Of a stretch of 64,000 nt of DNA, positions 35,567-45,025 are shown in pieces (the first letter of the stretch is position 1; each line of letters begins with the position of its first letter). Below the pieces are notes generated by a model. That model searched no databases, was not told the DNA's origin, and saw only the letters and a program-made list of their open reading frames with translations. The position numbers were made by a program, and so were the translations under genes. Source of the stretch: Nocardia panacis (lineage in GTDB: Bacteria > Actinomycetota > Actinomycetes > Mycobacteriales > Mycobacteriaceae); assembly GCF_003598715.1 (NCBI RefSeq), contig NZ_QZFU01000036.1, positions 1 through 64,000 of the forward strand. Direction: 5' to 3'.

Positions 35567-36130
35567 TCATCGCAGGCCGCGCTCGTTGGGGTGTGTGGGA
35601 ACCTCGCGGGCGGTGATCGCGAACATCGGGATGACGCGGTGTCCCGCGCGCTTCTCGAAGACACGGTAGATCGGCAGGTGCTCGGCGAGTTCGTGATAGC
35701 GGGTATCGCGGTCGGTGCCGAGGATTTCGGTCGCTGTCACCGGGATGTCGTGTCCGGCGATGGTCACCTGTGCGTCAGGGTGCGCGCGGAGGTTCATCGC
35801 CCAATTCGGTTGGCGGTCCTGCCCGTAGTTGCTGCCGATGATGATCAATCGCTTCCCGTCGGGCAGGTAGAGCAGCGGTGTGGTGTACCGGCGGCCCGTC
35901 TTTCGGCCGGTGTGGGTCAGCAGCAGCAGAGTCGCGCCGATCGGACCGAATAGGGTGAAGCGGCCCCTGCTGCGTCGTATCAACCAGCAATCGAGCGGGG
36001 CGGCGTTCTTGCTGAGCCATGTTCCCGCCGGTGTCGCCGCGAAGCCGAGGATGAGTTTGGCCAGTGGTCCCCCCGCCCGGCCCCAGGTGACTTCCGGCCA
36101 GCGGCTCGGTACCTCCTCGTGCGCGACCAC
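35567..36130 (-). CDS. Ddn-type F420-dependent nitroreductase family protein
   Basis: 187 residues of the deazaflavin-dependent Ddn fold: LLLLTHTGRKTGRRYTTPLL, then LIIIGSNYGQDRQPNWAMNL and NLRAHPDAQVTIAG, ending in IPMFAITAREVP. Members reduce quinones, unsaturated ketones or nitro compounds with F420H2. GTG 36130 is preferred because GAAGGAG lies five bases upstream. It is 59 bp downstream of the GMC gene in the same direction, so it may be the last gene of the isoprenoid operon and reduce a terpenoid enal. Confidence 0.82.
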   Translation of the reverse strand: MVAHEEVPSRWPEVTWGRAGGPLAKLILGFAATPAGTWLSKNAAPLDCWLIRRSRGRFTLFGPIGATLLLLTHTGRKTGRRYTTPLLYLPDGKRLIIIGSNYGQDRQPNWAMNLRAHPDAQVTIAGHDIPVTATEILGTDRDTRYHELAEHLPIYRVFEKRAGHRVIPMFAITAREVPTHPNERGLR

Positions 36131-36189
36131 GGTGACTCCTTCATCGCGAGTGGATTGCGTTGAGCGGGAATGGTCTTCGGGAGAAGATG

Positions 36190-37776
36190 TCAGCTGATCG
36201 ACCTGCCGGTAATGAGATCGGCGGCCCGCTCGGCGATCATGACGACCGGTGCCTGGATGTGTCCGCGGGTGATGCGCGGCATGATCGAGGCGTCTACTAC
36301 GCGCAGCCCATCGGCCCCGTGGACCCGCAGTGTCGGGTCGACGACCGCGTCGGCGTCGATACCCATGCGGCAAGTGCCCGCCAGGTGATAGACGGTGCTT
36401 GCGGTGTGGCGGATGTGCGATTCGATACTCGCCGCGTCCCCGAGGTCCAGGTCGTCGAACCACGGCGCGCCGACATAGGGTGCGAGTGCGGTGGTGTCGA
36501 GAAGGCTTTGTGCGACGTTCATTCCGCGCACCAAGGTCTGGATGTCCCCCGGATCGAACAGGTATCGCGGATCGATCCGCGGCGGGTCGGTCGCCCTGGC
36601 CGAGCGCAGGCGTACTGTCCCGAGACTGGATGGCTGTATCAGATCCACGGCGATGGTGATCGCGTGCTCGGAGATCGGGTCGAGGCCGTGATCGAGGAAC
36701 GCGACCGGCAGGAAGGCGAGCTCCAGGTCGGGAGCTGTCCGGGTGTCGTCGCCGGGGAGGAAGCATGCTGCTTCGCCGACGTTCGAGGTCAGCGGTCCGC
36801 GGCGGCGGAGCAGGTAGGTCAGGCGCGCGGCGAGGGTGCCGGCCGCGGCCAGTGTGACCGGTTGCGGGCAGTGCACGATCAGCGGCACGTACAGGTGGTC
36901 CTGGAGGCCGTTGCCGACGCCGGGGAGCGTGATTCGACAGTCGATTCCGTGCTCTCGCAGGTGTTCTGGATCGCCGATGCCCGAAAGCATGAGCAGCTGC
37001 GGTGAATTTACCGCGCCCGCACTGAGGATGACCTCGGCGCGAGCGGTCAGTGCCGATGACTGTCCGTGCTGGTCGGCGACTTGCACGCCGGTGGCGCGCA
37101 CGCCGTCGAAGGTGACGCGCTCGGCACGCAGATTCGTCAGAACCGTCAGGTTGGGATGGTGCAGGCCGCGCAGGTAGGCATCGGCCGCACTCCAACGGCG
37201 GCCGCCGCGCTGCGTCGCGGGAAGCGATGCGTAGCCGGTGGTGTCCGCGACGTTCGCCTCGGGCAGCGCGTGGAAGCCACGCTCGGCGCAGGCGGACAGG
37301 AAGGCCGCGGTCGCCGGGGATTGGCTGCGGATCTCCTGGATGTGGAGGGGACCGTCGCTCCCGTAGGTGTGTTCCTTGTTGCTGCCGGTGCGACGTTCAC
37401 TGCGTTGAAAGTATGGTTCGACCTCTTTGTAGGACCATCCAGGGTTGCCCGCGGCGGCCCAACCGTCGAAGTCTTCGCGATGCCCGCGGGTCCACACCTG
37501 GGCGTTGATCGAGGAGCAGCCGCCGAGTACGCGGCCGCGGGGGCAGCGGATGACCCGATCGGCGAGGCCGGGTTGCGGCGTGGTCCGGTAGTCCCAGTCG
37601 TACTCGGTGCCGATCAGCATTGGGAAGGCGGCGGGAACCTTTATCGCCGGATGTTTGTCCGGTCCTCCTGCCTCGATCAGCCCGACGCGAGTGCGCGGCT
37701 GCATGGACAGGCGGGCGGCGAGTGCACAGCCCGCCGAACCTGCTCCGATGACTAGGTAGTCGAAGGTTGTATCCAT
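36190..37776 (-). CDS. GMC family FAD-dependent oxidoreductase
   Basis: 528 residues. N-terminal YLVIGAGSAGCALAARLS binds FAD, and CPRGRVLGGCSSINAQVW is GMC signature 1. AEVILSAGAVNSPQLLMLSG is signature 2, and YHLAGTCRMG with GHIQAPVVMIAERAADL forms the catalytic His pair. Members oxidise alcohols to aldehydes or acids. The gene overlaps the HAD gene by 25 bp in an operon with dxs and ispG, so the likely substrate is a prenyl alcohol released by the phosphatase. That substrate is inferred. Confidence 0.9.
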   Translation of the reverse strand: MDTTFDYLVIGAGSAGCALAARLSMQPRTRVGLIEAGGPDKHPAIKVPAAFPMLIGTEYDWDYRTTPQPGLADRVIRCPRGRVLGGCSSINAQVWTRGHREDFDGWAAAGNPGWSYKEVEPYFQRSERRTGSNKEHTYGSDGPLHIQEIRSQSPATAAFLSACAERGFHALPEANVADTTGYASLPATQRGGRRWSAADAYLRGLHHPNLTVLTNLRAERVTFDGVRATGVQVADQHGQSSALTARAEVILSAGAVNSPQLLMLSGIGDPEHLREHGIDCRITLPGVGNGLQDHLYVPLIVHCPQPVTLAAAGTLAARLTYLLRRRGPLTSNVGEAACFLPGDDTRTAPDLELAFLPVAFLDHGLDPISEHAITIAVDLIQPSSLGTVRLRSARATDPPRIDPRYLFDPGDIQTLVRGMNVAQSLLDTTALAPYVGAPWFDDLDLGDAASIESHIRHTASTVYHLAGTCRMGIDADAVVDPTLRVHGADGLRVVDASIMPRITRGHIQAPVVMIAERAADLITGRSIS

Positions 37777-38507
37777 GAGGTCGATCCTCGAAGTGGTTCG
37801 GTGACTTGCACCCCGATCAAGCGGGCGCATGTCTGTACGACGGTGTCGCGGTCGGCGATCGACCAGGAACGCGACGCGGCGAGCGCTCGCAGCTCGGCAT
37901 CGGGCTCGAAAGCGATGACCGAACCCACGTGCTCGAATACCTCGGCATCCCCCACCGAATTTCCGATGGCGAATGAACCGGCCCCATCGAATTCCGGGTC
38001 GTCGACGAGTCTGCGCATGATGACCGCCTTTCCGCCGGGATAGCCCGGTGCGTAGACGAGATCGCGCGTATGGCGCCCATTCTCGACGGCCACCATGGCG
38101 CCCCACCCCGCATCGAGCCCCAGCCCCACGACGACCTCCTGCACGAGCGGATGCGCACTTCCGGAGATCAGATGCAGCCGATATTCGGCACCGCGCAGCA
38201 GCTCGATGAGGTCGGTCGCGAATGGATAGAGCCGGCCGCGGCAAGCCGCCCAGGTACGCGCCGCAGTCGAGCGCACCGCGGTGGGAGCAACACCTTCCAT
38301 CGCTGCGGCGTACGCCTCGTATGCCGTATGGAGGACGCGCACACGGTCGCGGCGAGCGGTCAATGCGCCGTACTGTTCGATCGCGGCGAGGCAGGCCGTG
38401 GCGGCGTCACGGTGGCAGACCCCGTCATCGATCAGATTTCGCAGATAGTGGGCACCCAGGACACCGGGGAACAGGGTGCCATCCATATCGAGAATGGCGT
38501 ACTTCAT
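37752..38507 (-). CDS. HAD superfamily phosphatase
   Basis: 251 residues. Motif I is AILDMDGTLFPG (residues 4-15), motif II LHLISGSAHP, the Lys region GYPGGKAVIMRRL and motif IV AIGNSVGDAEVF. This matches SerB-type HAD-IB phosphatases. The start overlaps the ispG stop (ATGA). In an isoprenoid operon it may hydrolyse a prenyl (di)phosphate to the alcohol used by the GMC enzyme. Alternatively, HAD folds in some terpene enzymes act on diphosphates directly. Confidence 0.82.
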   Translation of the reverse strand: MKYAILDMDGTLFPGVLGAHYLRNLIDDGVCHRDAATACLAAIEQYGALTARRDRVRVLHTAYEAYAAAMEGVAPTAVRSTAARTWAACRGRLYPFATDLIELLRGAEYRLHLISGSAHPLVQEVVVGLGLDAGWGAMVAVENGRHTRDLVYAPGYPGGKAVIMRRLVDDPEFDGAGSFAIGNSVGDAEVFEHVGSVIAFEPDAELRALAASRSWSIADRDTVVQTCARLIGVQVTEPLRGSTSWIQPSTT

Positions 38508-39628
38508 ACGATTTCGGCCTCCTGCTCGGTGGCGTTCTCGGTCAGCGCCGTCGCCTCTTCGAGCAGCGCATCGACGATTTGATACTCGGGAACGGTGCGG
38601 ACCACCTCCCCCTTGACGAAGATCTGGCCTTTGCCATTGCCGGAGGACACGCCGAGATCGGCCTCGCGCGCCTCACCGGGGCCGTTGACCACGCACCCCA
38701 TCACCGCGACACGCAGCGGATACGGGAACCCCTCGAAAGCCGCCTCGACCCTGGCGGCGAGCTGGTGAATGTCGACCTGGACCCTGCCGCAGCCGGGGCA
38801 TGACACGATCTCGAGTTCGCGGGGACGCAGCCCGAGCGACTGCAGGATATGGTTGGCCGCCTTGACCTGTTCGGTCGGCGGCGCCGAAATCGAGACCCGG
38901 ATCGTATCGCCGATGCCCTCGGCGAGGAGAATTCCGAAGGCCACCGCCGATTTCACGGTTCCCTGCAGCAGCGGCCCCGCCTCCGTCACACCCAAGTGGA
39001 TCGGGTAGTCGCACCGTGCGGCCAGGAGCCGATTCGCCGCGATCATCGTGCGCGGATCATGGTGTTTGACCGCGATTTTCAGATCACGGAAGCCGTGTTC
39101 CTCGAATAGGGCCGCCTCGTGTAGCGCCGAATCGACCAGCGCTTCGGCGGTTGGGGCGCCATGCCGCTCGAGCATGCGGCGATCCAGCGAGCCGGCATTG
39201 ACCCCAACACGAATCGGTATTCCGGCCGATGCCGCGGCTTCGGCGATATCGCCGACGCGATCGTCGAACTCCTTGATGTTGCCGGGGTTCACCCGCACAG
39301 CCGCGCAGCCGGCATCGATGGCGGCGAAGACATAGCGGGACTGGAAGTGGATGTCGGCGATCACCGGCAGCGGCGATTTCGCGACGATCAGTGGCAGCGC
39401 GGCCACATCGTCGGCCGTCGGCACGGCCAACCTGACAATGTCGCAGCCCGCCGCCGTGATCTGGGCGATCTGCTGGAGGGTGGCATCCACATCGGAGGTG
39501 CGGGTGGTGGTCATGGTCTGCACCGTGATCGGCGCACCCCCGCCCACGGCGACCTTGCCCACCTGGATCCGGCGGGATCGCCGTCGCGGTAGCGCCGCTA
39601 CGGGCACACCGAGGCTTTGAATCGTCAT
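38504..39628 (-). CDS. ispG: 4-hydroxy-3-methylbut-2-enyl diphosphate synthase
   Basis: 374 residues. It converts MEcPP to HMBPP in the MEP pathway with a 4Fe-4S cluster. Cluster cysteines are in SCPGCGRVQVD and MGCVVNGPGEA; the TIM-barrel part has ADIHFQSRYVFAAIDAG and VRVNPGNIKEFDDR. The length is normal. The start ATG 39628 overlaps the dxs stop (ATGA). A cell makes its own ispG elsewhere, so this copy is a pathway-dedicated booster, as often found in actinobacterial terpenoid clusters; that duplicate status is inferred. Confidence 0.95.
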   Translation of the reverse strand: MTIQSLGVPVAALPRRRSRRIQVGKVAVGGGAPITVQTMTTTRTSDVDATLQQIAQITAAGCDIVRLAVPTADDVAALPLIVAKSPLPVIADIHFQSRYVFAAIDAGCAAVRVNPGNIKEFDDRVGDIAEAAASAGIPIRVGVNAGSLDRRMLERHGAPTAEALVDSALHEAALFEEHGFRDLKIAVKHHDPRTMIAANRLLAARCDYPIHLGVTEAGPLLQGTVKSAVAFGILLAEGIGDTIRVSISAPPTEQVKAANHILQSLGLRPRELEIVSCPGCGRVQVDIHQLAARVEAAFEGFPYPLRVAVMGCVVNGPGEAREADLGVSSGNGKGQIFVKGEVVRTVPEYQIVDALLEEATALTENATEQEAEIV

Positions 39629-41481
39629 GAATTCTCCGCACGATCGGTCAGCGCCACATGCGACGCGCGCGCGATGGCAGCGATGTCCGTCGCGCACAGC
39701 CCAGCGGCAGTGAGGATTTCGGCTCGGTCGCCGTGTCCGAGGTAGCAGTGCGGCAAGCTCATCACGTGCACCGGAATACCAACCTCGGAGATGGCCGGGT
39801 CGCGGGCGATGGCCGCGCCGACCGCCCCGACACCGACGTTGTCTTCCACCACCACGATCAGCCGGTGCCTGCGACATTCGGCGCGCAGCGCTGCCGAGGG
39901 CGGCAGCACCCAGCGCGGGTCCACGACGGTGACGCCCACCGCGCCCGCCAGCAACTGGGCGGCCTCGACCGCGGCGCCTGCGAGTGGGCCGACCGCGACG
40001 ATCAACACCTGCGGATCGTCGGCGCGCTGGAGTACGTCGAGATCGTCGATTCTTTCGATGGCCGGGATGTCGGGTCCCACCGAGGCTTTCGGGAAGCGGA
40101 CCGCGCTCGGCCCGTCCGCGTAGGCCACCGCGGCATTCAGCAGTTCGCGCAGCGAGCTCGTATCGCGTGGTGCGGCAACCCGCATATCCGGCACGGTGGC
40201 GAGCAGCGTCAGGTCCCACATGCCGTGGTGGCTGGGGCCATCCGGCCCGGTGACCCCGGCCCGGTCCAGGACGAAGGTCACAGGTAGGTGGTGCAAGCCG
40301 ACGTCGAGCAGCACCTGGTCGAAGGCCCGGTTGAGGAAGGTCGAATAGATCGCGACCACCGGGTGCAGGCCCACCATTGCCAGACCGGCCGCGCTGGTCA
40401 CCGCGTGCTGCTCGGCGATGCCGACGTCGTAGCAGCGGCGCGGGAAGCGCTCGGCGAAGCGAGACAGTCCGGTCGGACCGGGCATGGCGGCCGTGATCGC
40501 CACGATATCGTGGCGGACCGCGCCGATATCGACCAGTTCCTCGGCGAACACCTCGGTCCAGGATGTGCGCTTGCTTGCGGCGGACACCAGCGGCTCCACC
40601 GCGTGCATCCGCTCCGCGTGTGCGCATGCCGTGTGGTGACCGTGCCCCTTGATCGTCTCCACGTGCACCACAACGGGTCTGCTTAGGCCCCTGGCGCGCC
40701 GCAGCGCGGCCTCCGTCGCGGCGATGTCATGCCCGTCGATCGGGCCGATATAGTCGAGGCCGAGAAGCTGGAAGATATTGGGCGACATCGGCATCGCCGC
40801 CCCGAGCGGGGCCGCCCGCAGTGCGGTCAAATGGTGGGCGAGTGCGCCGACCGTCGGTGAATACGAGTGATGATTGTCGTTGAGCACGATGATCACCGGC
40901 CGCTGTGGCGCGGCGCCGATATTGTTGAGTGCCTCGAAAGCCATACCGCCGGTCATCGCACCGTCGCCCACCACCGCCACCACGGCCCGGTTCCGGGCAT
41001 CGTGGAGCTCGAGCGCTTTGGCGATGCCATCGGCATAGCTCAGCGCGGTGGAGGCATGGCTGTTCTCGATGATGTCGTGCTCCGACTCGGCGCGATCGGG
41101 ATATCCGGACAGACCACCCGGTCGCCGCAGTCCATCGGCAAAAGCGTGCCATCGTCCGGTGAGCATCTTGTGGACATAGGTCTGGTGGCCGGTGTCGAAA
41201 AGGAGGAAGTCCTCCGGCGACTGAAAAACACGGTGCAGCGCAATGGTCAACTCGACCACGCCGAGATTGGGACCGAGATGGCCCCCGCCGGCCAGGACGG
41301 TGTCCAGGAGGAGTTGGCGAATCTGTTCGGCCAGGATCGGGAGTTGATCCGCGGGCAGATCGCGGACATCTTCGGCACAGTGAATTCCTGCCAGCGGCCG
41401 GTTCACGCGCGCGAGCGGCTCGCCCGCCAAGGCAGTGGAAGATGCACCGGGTTCGCGGGCAATGGAATCAGGAACGCTCAT
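39625..41481 (-). CDS. dxs: 1-deoxy-D-xylulose-5-phosphate synthase
   Basis: About 618 residues. It makes DXP from pyruvate and glyceraldehyde 3-phosphate with thiamine diphosphate, the first MEP-pathway step. HLGPNLGVVELTIALH holds the active-site His and VVGDGAMTGGMAFEALNN binds TPP. DVGIAEQHAVTSAAGLA holds the Glu, and LDRAGVTGPDGPSHHG is the DRAG motif. ATG 41481 is chosen; ATG 41493 is open. It heads the leftward operon dxs-ispG-HAD-GMC. The 810 bp upstream (41482-42291) is the divergent control region shared with the polyprenyl-synthase operon and holds no supported gene. Confidence 0.95.
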   Translation of the reverse strand: MSVPDSIAREPGASSTALAGEPLARVNRPLAGIHCAEDVRDLPADQLPILAEQIRQLLLDTVLAGGGHLGPNLGVVELTIALHRVFQSPEDFLLFDTGHQTYVHKMLTGRWHAFADGLRRPGGLSGYPDRAESEHDIIENSHASTALSYADGIAKALELHDARNRAVVAVVGDGAMTGGMAFEALNNIGAAPQRPVIIVLNDNHHSYSPTVGALAHHLTALRAAPLGAAMPMSPNIFQLLGLDYIGPIDGHDIAATEAALRRARGLSRPVVVHVETIKGHGHHTACAHAERMHAVEPLVSAASKRTSWTEVFAEELVDIGAVRHDIVAITAAMPGPTGLSRFAERFPRRCYDVGIAEQHAVTSAAGLAMVGLHPVVAIYSTFLNRAFDQVLLDVGLHHLPVTFVLDRAGVTGPDGPSHHGMWDLTLLATVPDMRVAAPRDTSSLRELLNAAVAYADGPSAVRFPKASVGPDIPAIERIDDLDVLQRADDPQVLIVAVGPLAGAAVEAAQLLAGAVGVTVVDPRWVLPPSAALRAECRRHRLIVVVEDNVGVGAVGAAIARDPAISEVGIPVHVMSLPHCYLGHGDRAEILTAAGLCATDIAAIARASHVALTDRAENS

Positions 41482-42291
41482 ACTCGAGAACATCCTCTTC
41501 ACAGCCGACTTGGATTCGCCATATTTATTCACCGACACAAACGAACTCCATTCCCGACAACTCGGCCGGGCCATACCACCGCAAAGGGCGGCTTTGGTGG
41601 TCCACCTGTCCGGATACGGTCTGCTCGGATCAGCAGTTGGCGCGAATATAGGGCACGACTTATCGTCGGGCCGGAACGGTGATATCGCACAGTGCAGACG
41701 CTGCGGCACGCAGGATCAGGGATGAGTTGGAGCGATCGATCGGGTCCCTGTTCGCGGGACGCGGCGAATTCGCAAGATCGGCTGTATGCGTTGGTGACGC
41801 GTTACGCTGACGAGCCTGACCATAATTGTACCGCACCGACTCTCGACCGAAACCCTGCGGAGCGATGAAATTTGCGATTGCCGCCGACACCGTGAGTCAC
41901 GCTACCCGAGCGACCCGGAACCGCTGAAATGCTGCGGCAAAACAGATTTGGGCGAACCGTAGCAAGATCGCCACGGATGATTGCCGACCATTCGCCCGCG
42001 ACATCATGCGATACTTTCAATACGGGGGGCCGAAGTTCCGGGCCGAAACCACCACTCGTGCTACGCAGGCGCAGGGCATAGCGGCGGTCCAGCGGGGAAC
42101 CCTGTCGTCGCATCGGCCCGTTTACCCGGCCGCTCAGGTGGCGCAATATTCCTCTCGGATCACCCGAACGACATGCCATGCCATACCTTGTGCCGCGGGT
42201 AGATCCGAAATGCGGTGATGTACCTGAGAATGTCGCGCAGAGACACGAAACGCTGACCGAATTCTGACATTCACTCGAGGGGAACGTCCTG
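41482..42291. promoter_or_regulatory. Divergent control region of the terpenoid operons
   Basis: 810 bp between dxs (leftward) and the first polyprenyl-synthase gene (rightward). No frame here has a convincing start or recognisable homology. GAGGGGAACG directly before ATG 42292 is the ribosome binding site of the rightward operon. Promoters for both operons must lie here; I cannot place them exactly. Confidence 0.45.
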
Positions 42292-43458
42292 ATGATGGCA
42301 CCTCGCAATATCGCGCCCATCGGCTACTCCGGCGGATCTGCCCCGCGTTCGGGGCCGTCGGGCACCCTCGGCGCTGACAATAGGCTGACAACCTACGCGA
42401 ACACAACGCGGCGTCGCGTCGATACCATTCTCGAACTGTTCTTCGCCGATAAAGCCCGCCGAGCCGACTCCGATCGGTTGCCCCCGGATATCGTCGGCGC
42501 CCTGCACGCTCACATATTCGCCGGAGGATCGCGAACGCGTGCGACATTGTGTGCTCTCGGCTGGCAGTCCAACGGCGGACAGGAACGTCTGCCCGGCGCG
42601 GTGCTACGCGCCGCAGCCTCGCTGGAACTCCACCACGCCGGAGTTGTCGCCTATAACGACCTCATCGAAAACCAGGAGCCGCGCCGCGGGATCGTGCCGC
42701 TGCGCCGCATGATGGAGTTCAGATACGTCAGCGAGTCCCTCGGCAAGCAGTCCGCCGGACTGCTCGGTCTGCTGACTCTGGCCTGGTCCGATGAGCTGTT
42801 TCACGGCGCCAGACTGACCGCCCGCCAGCGCTGCGCGGCTATTCCGGTGCTCGCCGAGATGCGGGCCGACGTCATCTACGGTCAACTCCTCGCACTCACC
42901 GGAATGGACTGTGACCTCGGCGATGTGGACCTGGCCCTGCGGATCGTCCGCTACAAAACCGTCGGCTATCGCTACGAGCACCCGCTTCAATTGGGCGCAT
43001 CGCTTGCCGGCGCGAACCCGGATATCCGAAGAACCCTGTCCGCCTATGCCCGCCCGCTCGGCGAGGCTTCGCAGCTGTGCGCCGATCTGCGCAGCGTCTT
43101 CGGCAACCCGCTCACTCGCGAGCAACCCCGGCCCGAAGACCTCCAAAGAAGCCGCACCACCGTGCTGTTCAATATCGCGGCGGCTGTGGCCGATGCGGAT
43201 CAGCGTGCAGAACTACTGACACTCACCGCGAATCCGGATCTCGACGCGACCGGCGCACAGCGCTGCCGCGAGATTATCGAGACCACCGGCGCGGCCGCCG
43301 AGACAGTGCGTATGGTCGCACAACGCCGCGCCCTTGCCCTGCAAGCCCTCGAGGCGACGCCGATCCCGATGCCTGCCGCCGAGATGCTGCGCGTACTTGC
43401 CCGCCGCGTTACGGCCAACATCCCGAGTTCCTGTTGTCTCGGGCGGGGCACATCGTGA
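42292..43458 (+). CDS. Polyprenyl synthetase-fold protein, degenerate Asp motifs
   Basis: 388 residues. The fold is shown by IFAGGSRTRATLCALGW (the GGKxxR-like IPP-binding segment), SLELHHAGVVAYNDLIENQE followed by EPRRG, IVRYKTVGYRYEHPLQLGA and a final long helix. The first aspartate-rich motif (DDxxD) reads Asn-Asp-Leu-Ile-Glu (122-126). The second reads Ala-Asp-Leu-Arg-Ser. Normal Mg-diphosphate binding is therefore unlikely. It may be a regulatory or heteromeric partner of the synthase at 43928, a methyl-prenyl-specific synthase, or a diverged terpene-cyclase-like enzyme. Confidence 0.78.
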   Translation: MMAPRNIAPIGYSGGSAPRSGPSGTLGADNRLTTYANTTRRRVDTILELFFADKARRADSDRLPPDIVGALHAHIFAGGSRTRATLCALGWQSNGGQERLPGAVLRAAASLELHHAGVVAYNDLIENQEPRRGIVPLRRMMEFRYVSESLGKQSAGLLGLLTLAWSDELFHGARLTARQRCAAIPVLAEMRADVIYGQLLALTGMDCDLGDVDLALRIVRYKTVGYRYEHPLQLGASLAGANPDIRRTLSAYARPLGEASQLCADLRSVFGNPLTREQPRPEDLQRSRTTVLFNIAAAVADADQRAELLTLTANPDLDATGAQRCREIIETTGAAAETVRMVAQRRALALQALEATPIPMPAAEMLRVLARRVTANIPSSCCLGRGTS

Positions 43459-43927
43459 TGATCCCTGTGTAACGAAGCGAGGTTGCGCTGCGCGAAGATC
43501 ACGCCATGGAAGCCGGTAGCCCAGGCCAATTTGTGTACGAAATTGCAATCGGGCCACACCAATCGGCGAAGAGAATCGGCCGCAAGATCCGATGAATGCG
43601 TCCGCTCCCCGACATCGAAGGCGAGCTTTGGACTCACTCGACTGTTTGCGGGCAACCCACAAATATAGCACAGCGATCCTCGCCCAAAGATGAACGCGAG
43701 CACGTGCTGCGCACGCATGATAGCCTCGATATGTTTCACAGAGGCGGATCGCTCTGGCCGGCTCGGGCAGGGACGTAACCGCCGAGGCCCATCAGCTGAA
43801 TAAACAGCAGGGCTCCTCAATTCGATCAGACCGGTATCACCGGCCCCCCAGTACAGACGGGTCCATTTCGAAGACTCGATGACCGGGTCGAGAACAACCG
43901 GGCGGATAAATTTACTCGGAGCGAACC
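43459..43927. other. Gap between the two polyprenyl-synthase genes
   Basis: About 470 bp without a supported gene. Short frames exist on both strands, none with ribosome binding site and recognisable content. The size of the gap suggests that the second synthase-methyltransferase pair has its own promoter, with AT-richer patches around 43680-43740. Confidence 0.4.
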
Positions 43928-45025
43928 GTGATCGACGATCTGAACGATGACTTCTGGCCGGGGACCGAACGGATCATCGAATCCTTCCTCGACCGTCAAC
44001 GTACCCGCATGACAGATGCCGGGCTCGGTGACTATTACGATGACGTTCGAGCAATGATCGACAACCCAACGGGGAAGCATTTCTGTTCATGGTTTGTCTA
44101 TTGGGGTTGGCGCGCGGCAGGCGGATCAGGTCCGGCACAATTACAGAATCTGCAAACCACGGCAGCTTCGATCGAGATGCTGCATGCCGCGCTTCTGCTG
44201 CAAGACGACGTGCTGGACGGCAGTGACTACCGCCGGGGGCAACCGGCAGTTCGGAAGGTTTGCGCGAATCGTCACGCCGCTCATGGCTGGTACGGTGATG
44301 CGGCACAATTCGGAGACGGTTGCGCGATCGCTTTGAGCACTATCGCCCAGGACTGGTCGACGCAATTACTCAGGACGCTGCCCGATACGCCGAGTATCCA
44401 GCGTGCCATGGAGATCTTCCACGACCGAACCGTTGTCACAGAATGCGGACAGCTCCTCGAACTCGTCACTCGGGCCGACCGCGACTACACCATCGAGCGG
44501 GCTTTGCGGATCAACCAGTACAAGAACGGCGCGTACATGTTCGCGCCGACCATGCGAATGGGTGCCGCGATCGCCAATGCCGGGGAGCGGGTTCACGAAG
44601 CGTTCCATTCAGCAGGGTTGCTGTTGGGCGAGGGCCATCAGAGCCGCAACGACTTGCATGGCGCATTCGGCGACTCCCGGACCCAGCCGACCGGGGGCTT
44701 CGACGACCTCACCGAGGGCAAGCCATCACTACTGCTTTCCTACGCGATCCAGGACGCCGATGCCGACCAGCACGCGACCCTGCTCGAGCTGTACGGGAAG
44801 CCGCATCTGACACCCGCGCAGGCTCAGCGAATTCGCGCGTTGCTGGAAGCCACCGGAGCGCGCACCAAAACCGAGGAGTTTATTTCCACCCGATTCGCCG
44901 AGGCATGCGCCATCCTGCGATCGGCGCCCATCACCGCAGCCGGATACGCAGGTCTCACCGAGTTGGCCCGCCGCGCTCTGTATCACACCACGAAGATAGG
45001 CGCACGTCATGTCCAGGAAAAGTGA
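43928..45025 (+). CDS. Polyprenyl diphosphate synthase family protein
   Basis: 365 residues. HAALLLQDDVLDGSDYRRG is an intact first aspartate-rich motif (DDVLD, 93-97) with the following Arg pair. The second motif reads Asn-Asp-Leu-His-Gly-Ala-Phe-Gly-Asp (241-249) instead of DDxxD. LRINQYKNGAYMFAPTMRMG corresponds to the conserved Lys-Thr region. It joins IPP to an allylic diphosphate; chain length cannot be read with confidence. The stop is overlapped 17 bp by the methyltransferase, implying coupled synthesis of a methylated prenyl diphosphate. Confidence 0.82.
   Translation: MIDDLNDDFWPGTERIIESFLDRQRTRMTDAGLGDYYDDVRAMIDNPTGKHFCSWFVYWGWRAAGGSGPAQLQNLQTTAASIEMLHAALLLQDDVLDGSDYRRGQPAVRKVCANRHAAHGWYGDAAQFGDGCAIALSTIAQDWSTQLLRTLPDTPSIQRAMEIFHDRTVVTECGQLLELVTRADRDYTIERALRINQYKNGAYMFAPTMRMGAAIANAGERVHEAFHSAGLLLGEGHQSRNDLHGAFGDSRTQPTGGFDDLTEGKPSLLLSYAIQDADADQHATLLELYGKPHLTPAQAQRIRALLEATGARTKTEEFISTRFAEACAILRSAPITAAGYAGLTELARRALYHTTKIGARHVQEK

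Noticed and set aside
36190..37776. Choline dehydrogenase (betA)
   Set aside because: The GMC fold is certain, but choline genes are absent and the operon is isoprenoid-related, so a specific name is not justified.
39625..40627. Arg/Gly-rich frames upstream of the ispG start and within dxs
   Set aside because: They are out-of-frame readings of dxs. The ispG start is fixed by the ATGA overlap and the N-terminal family match.
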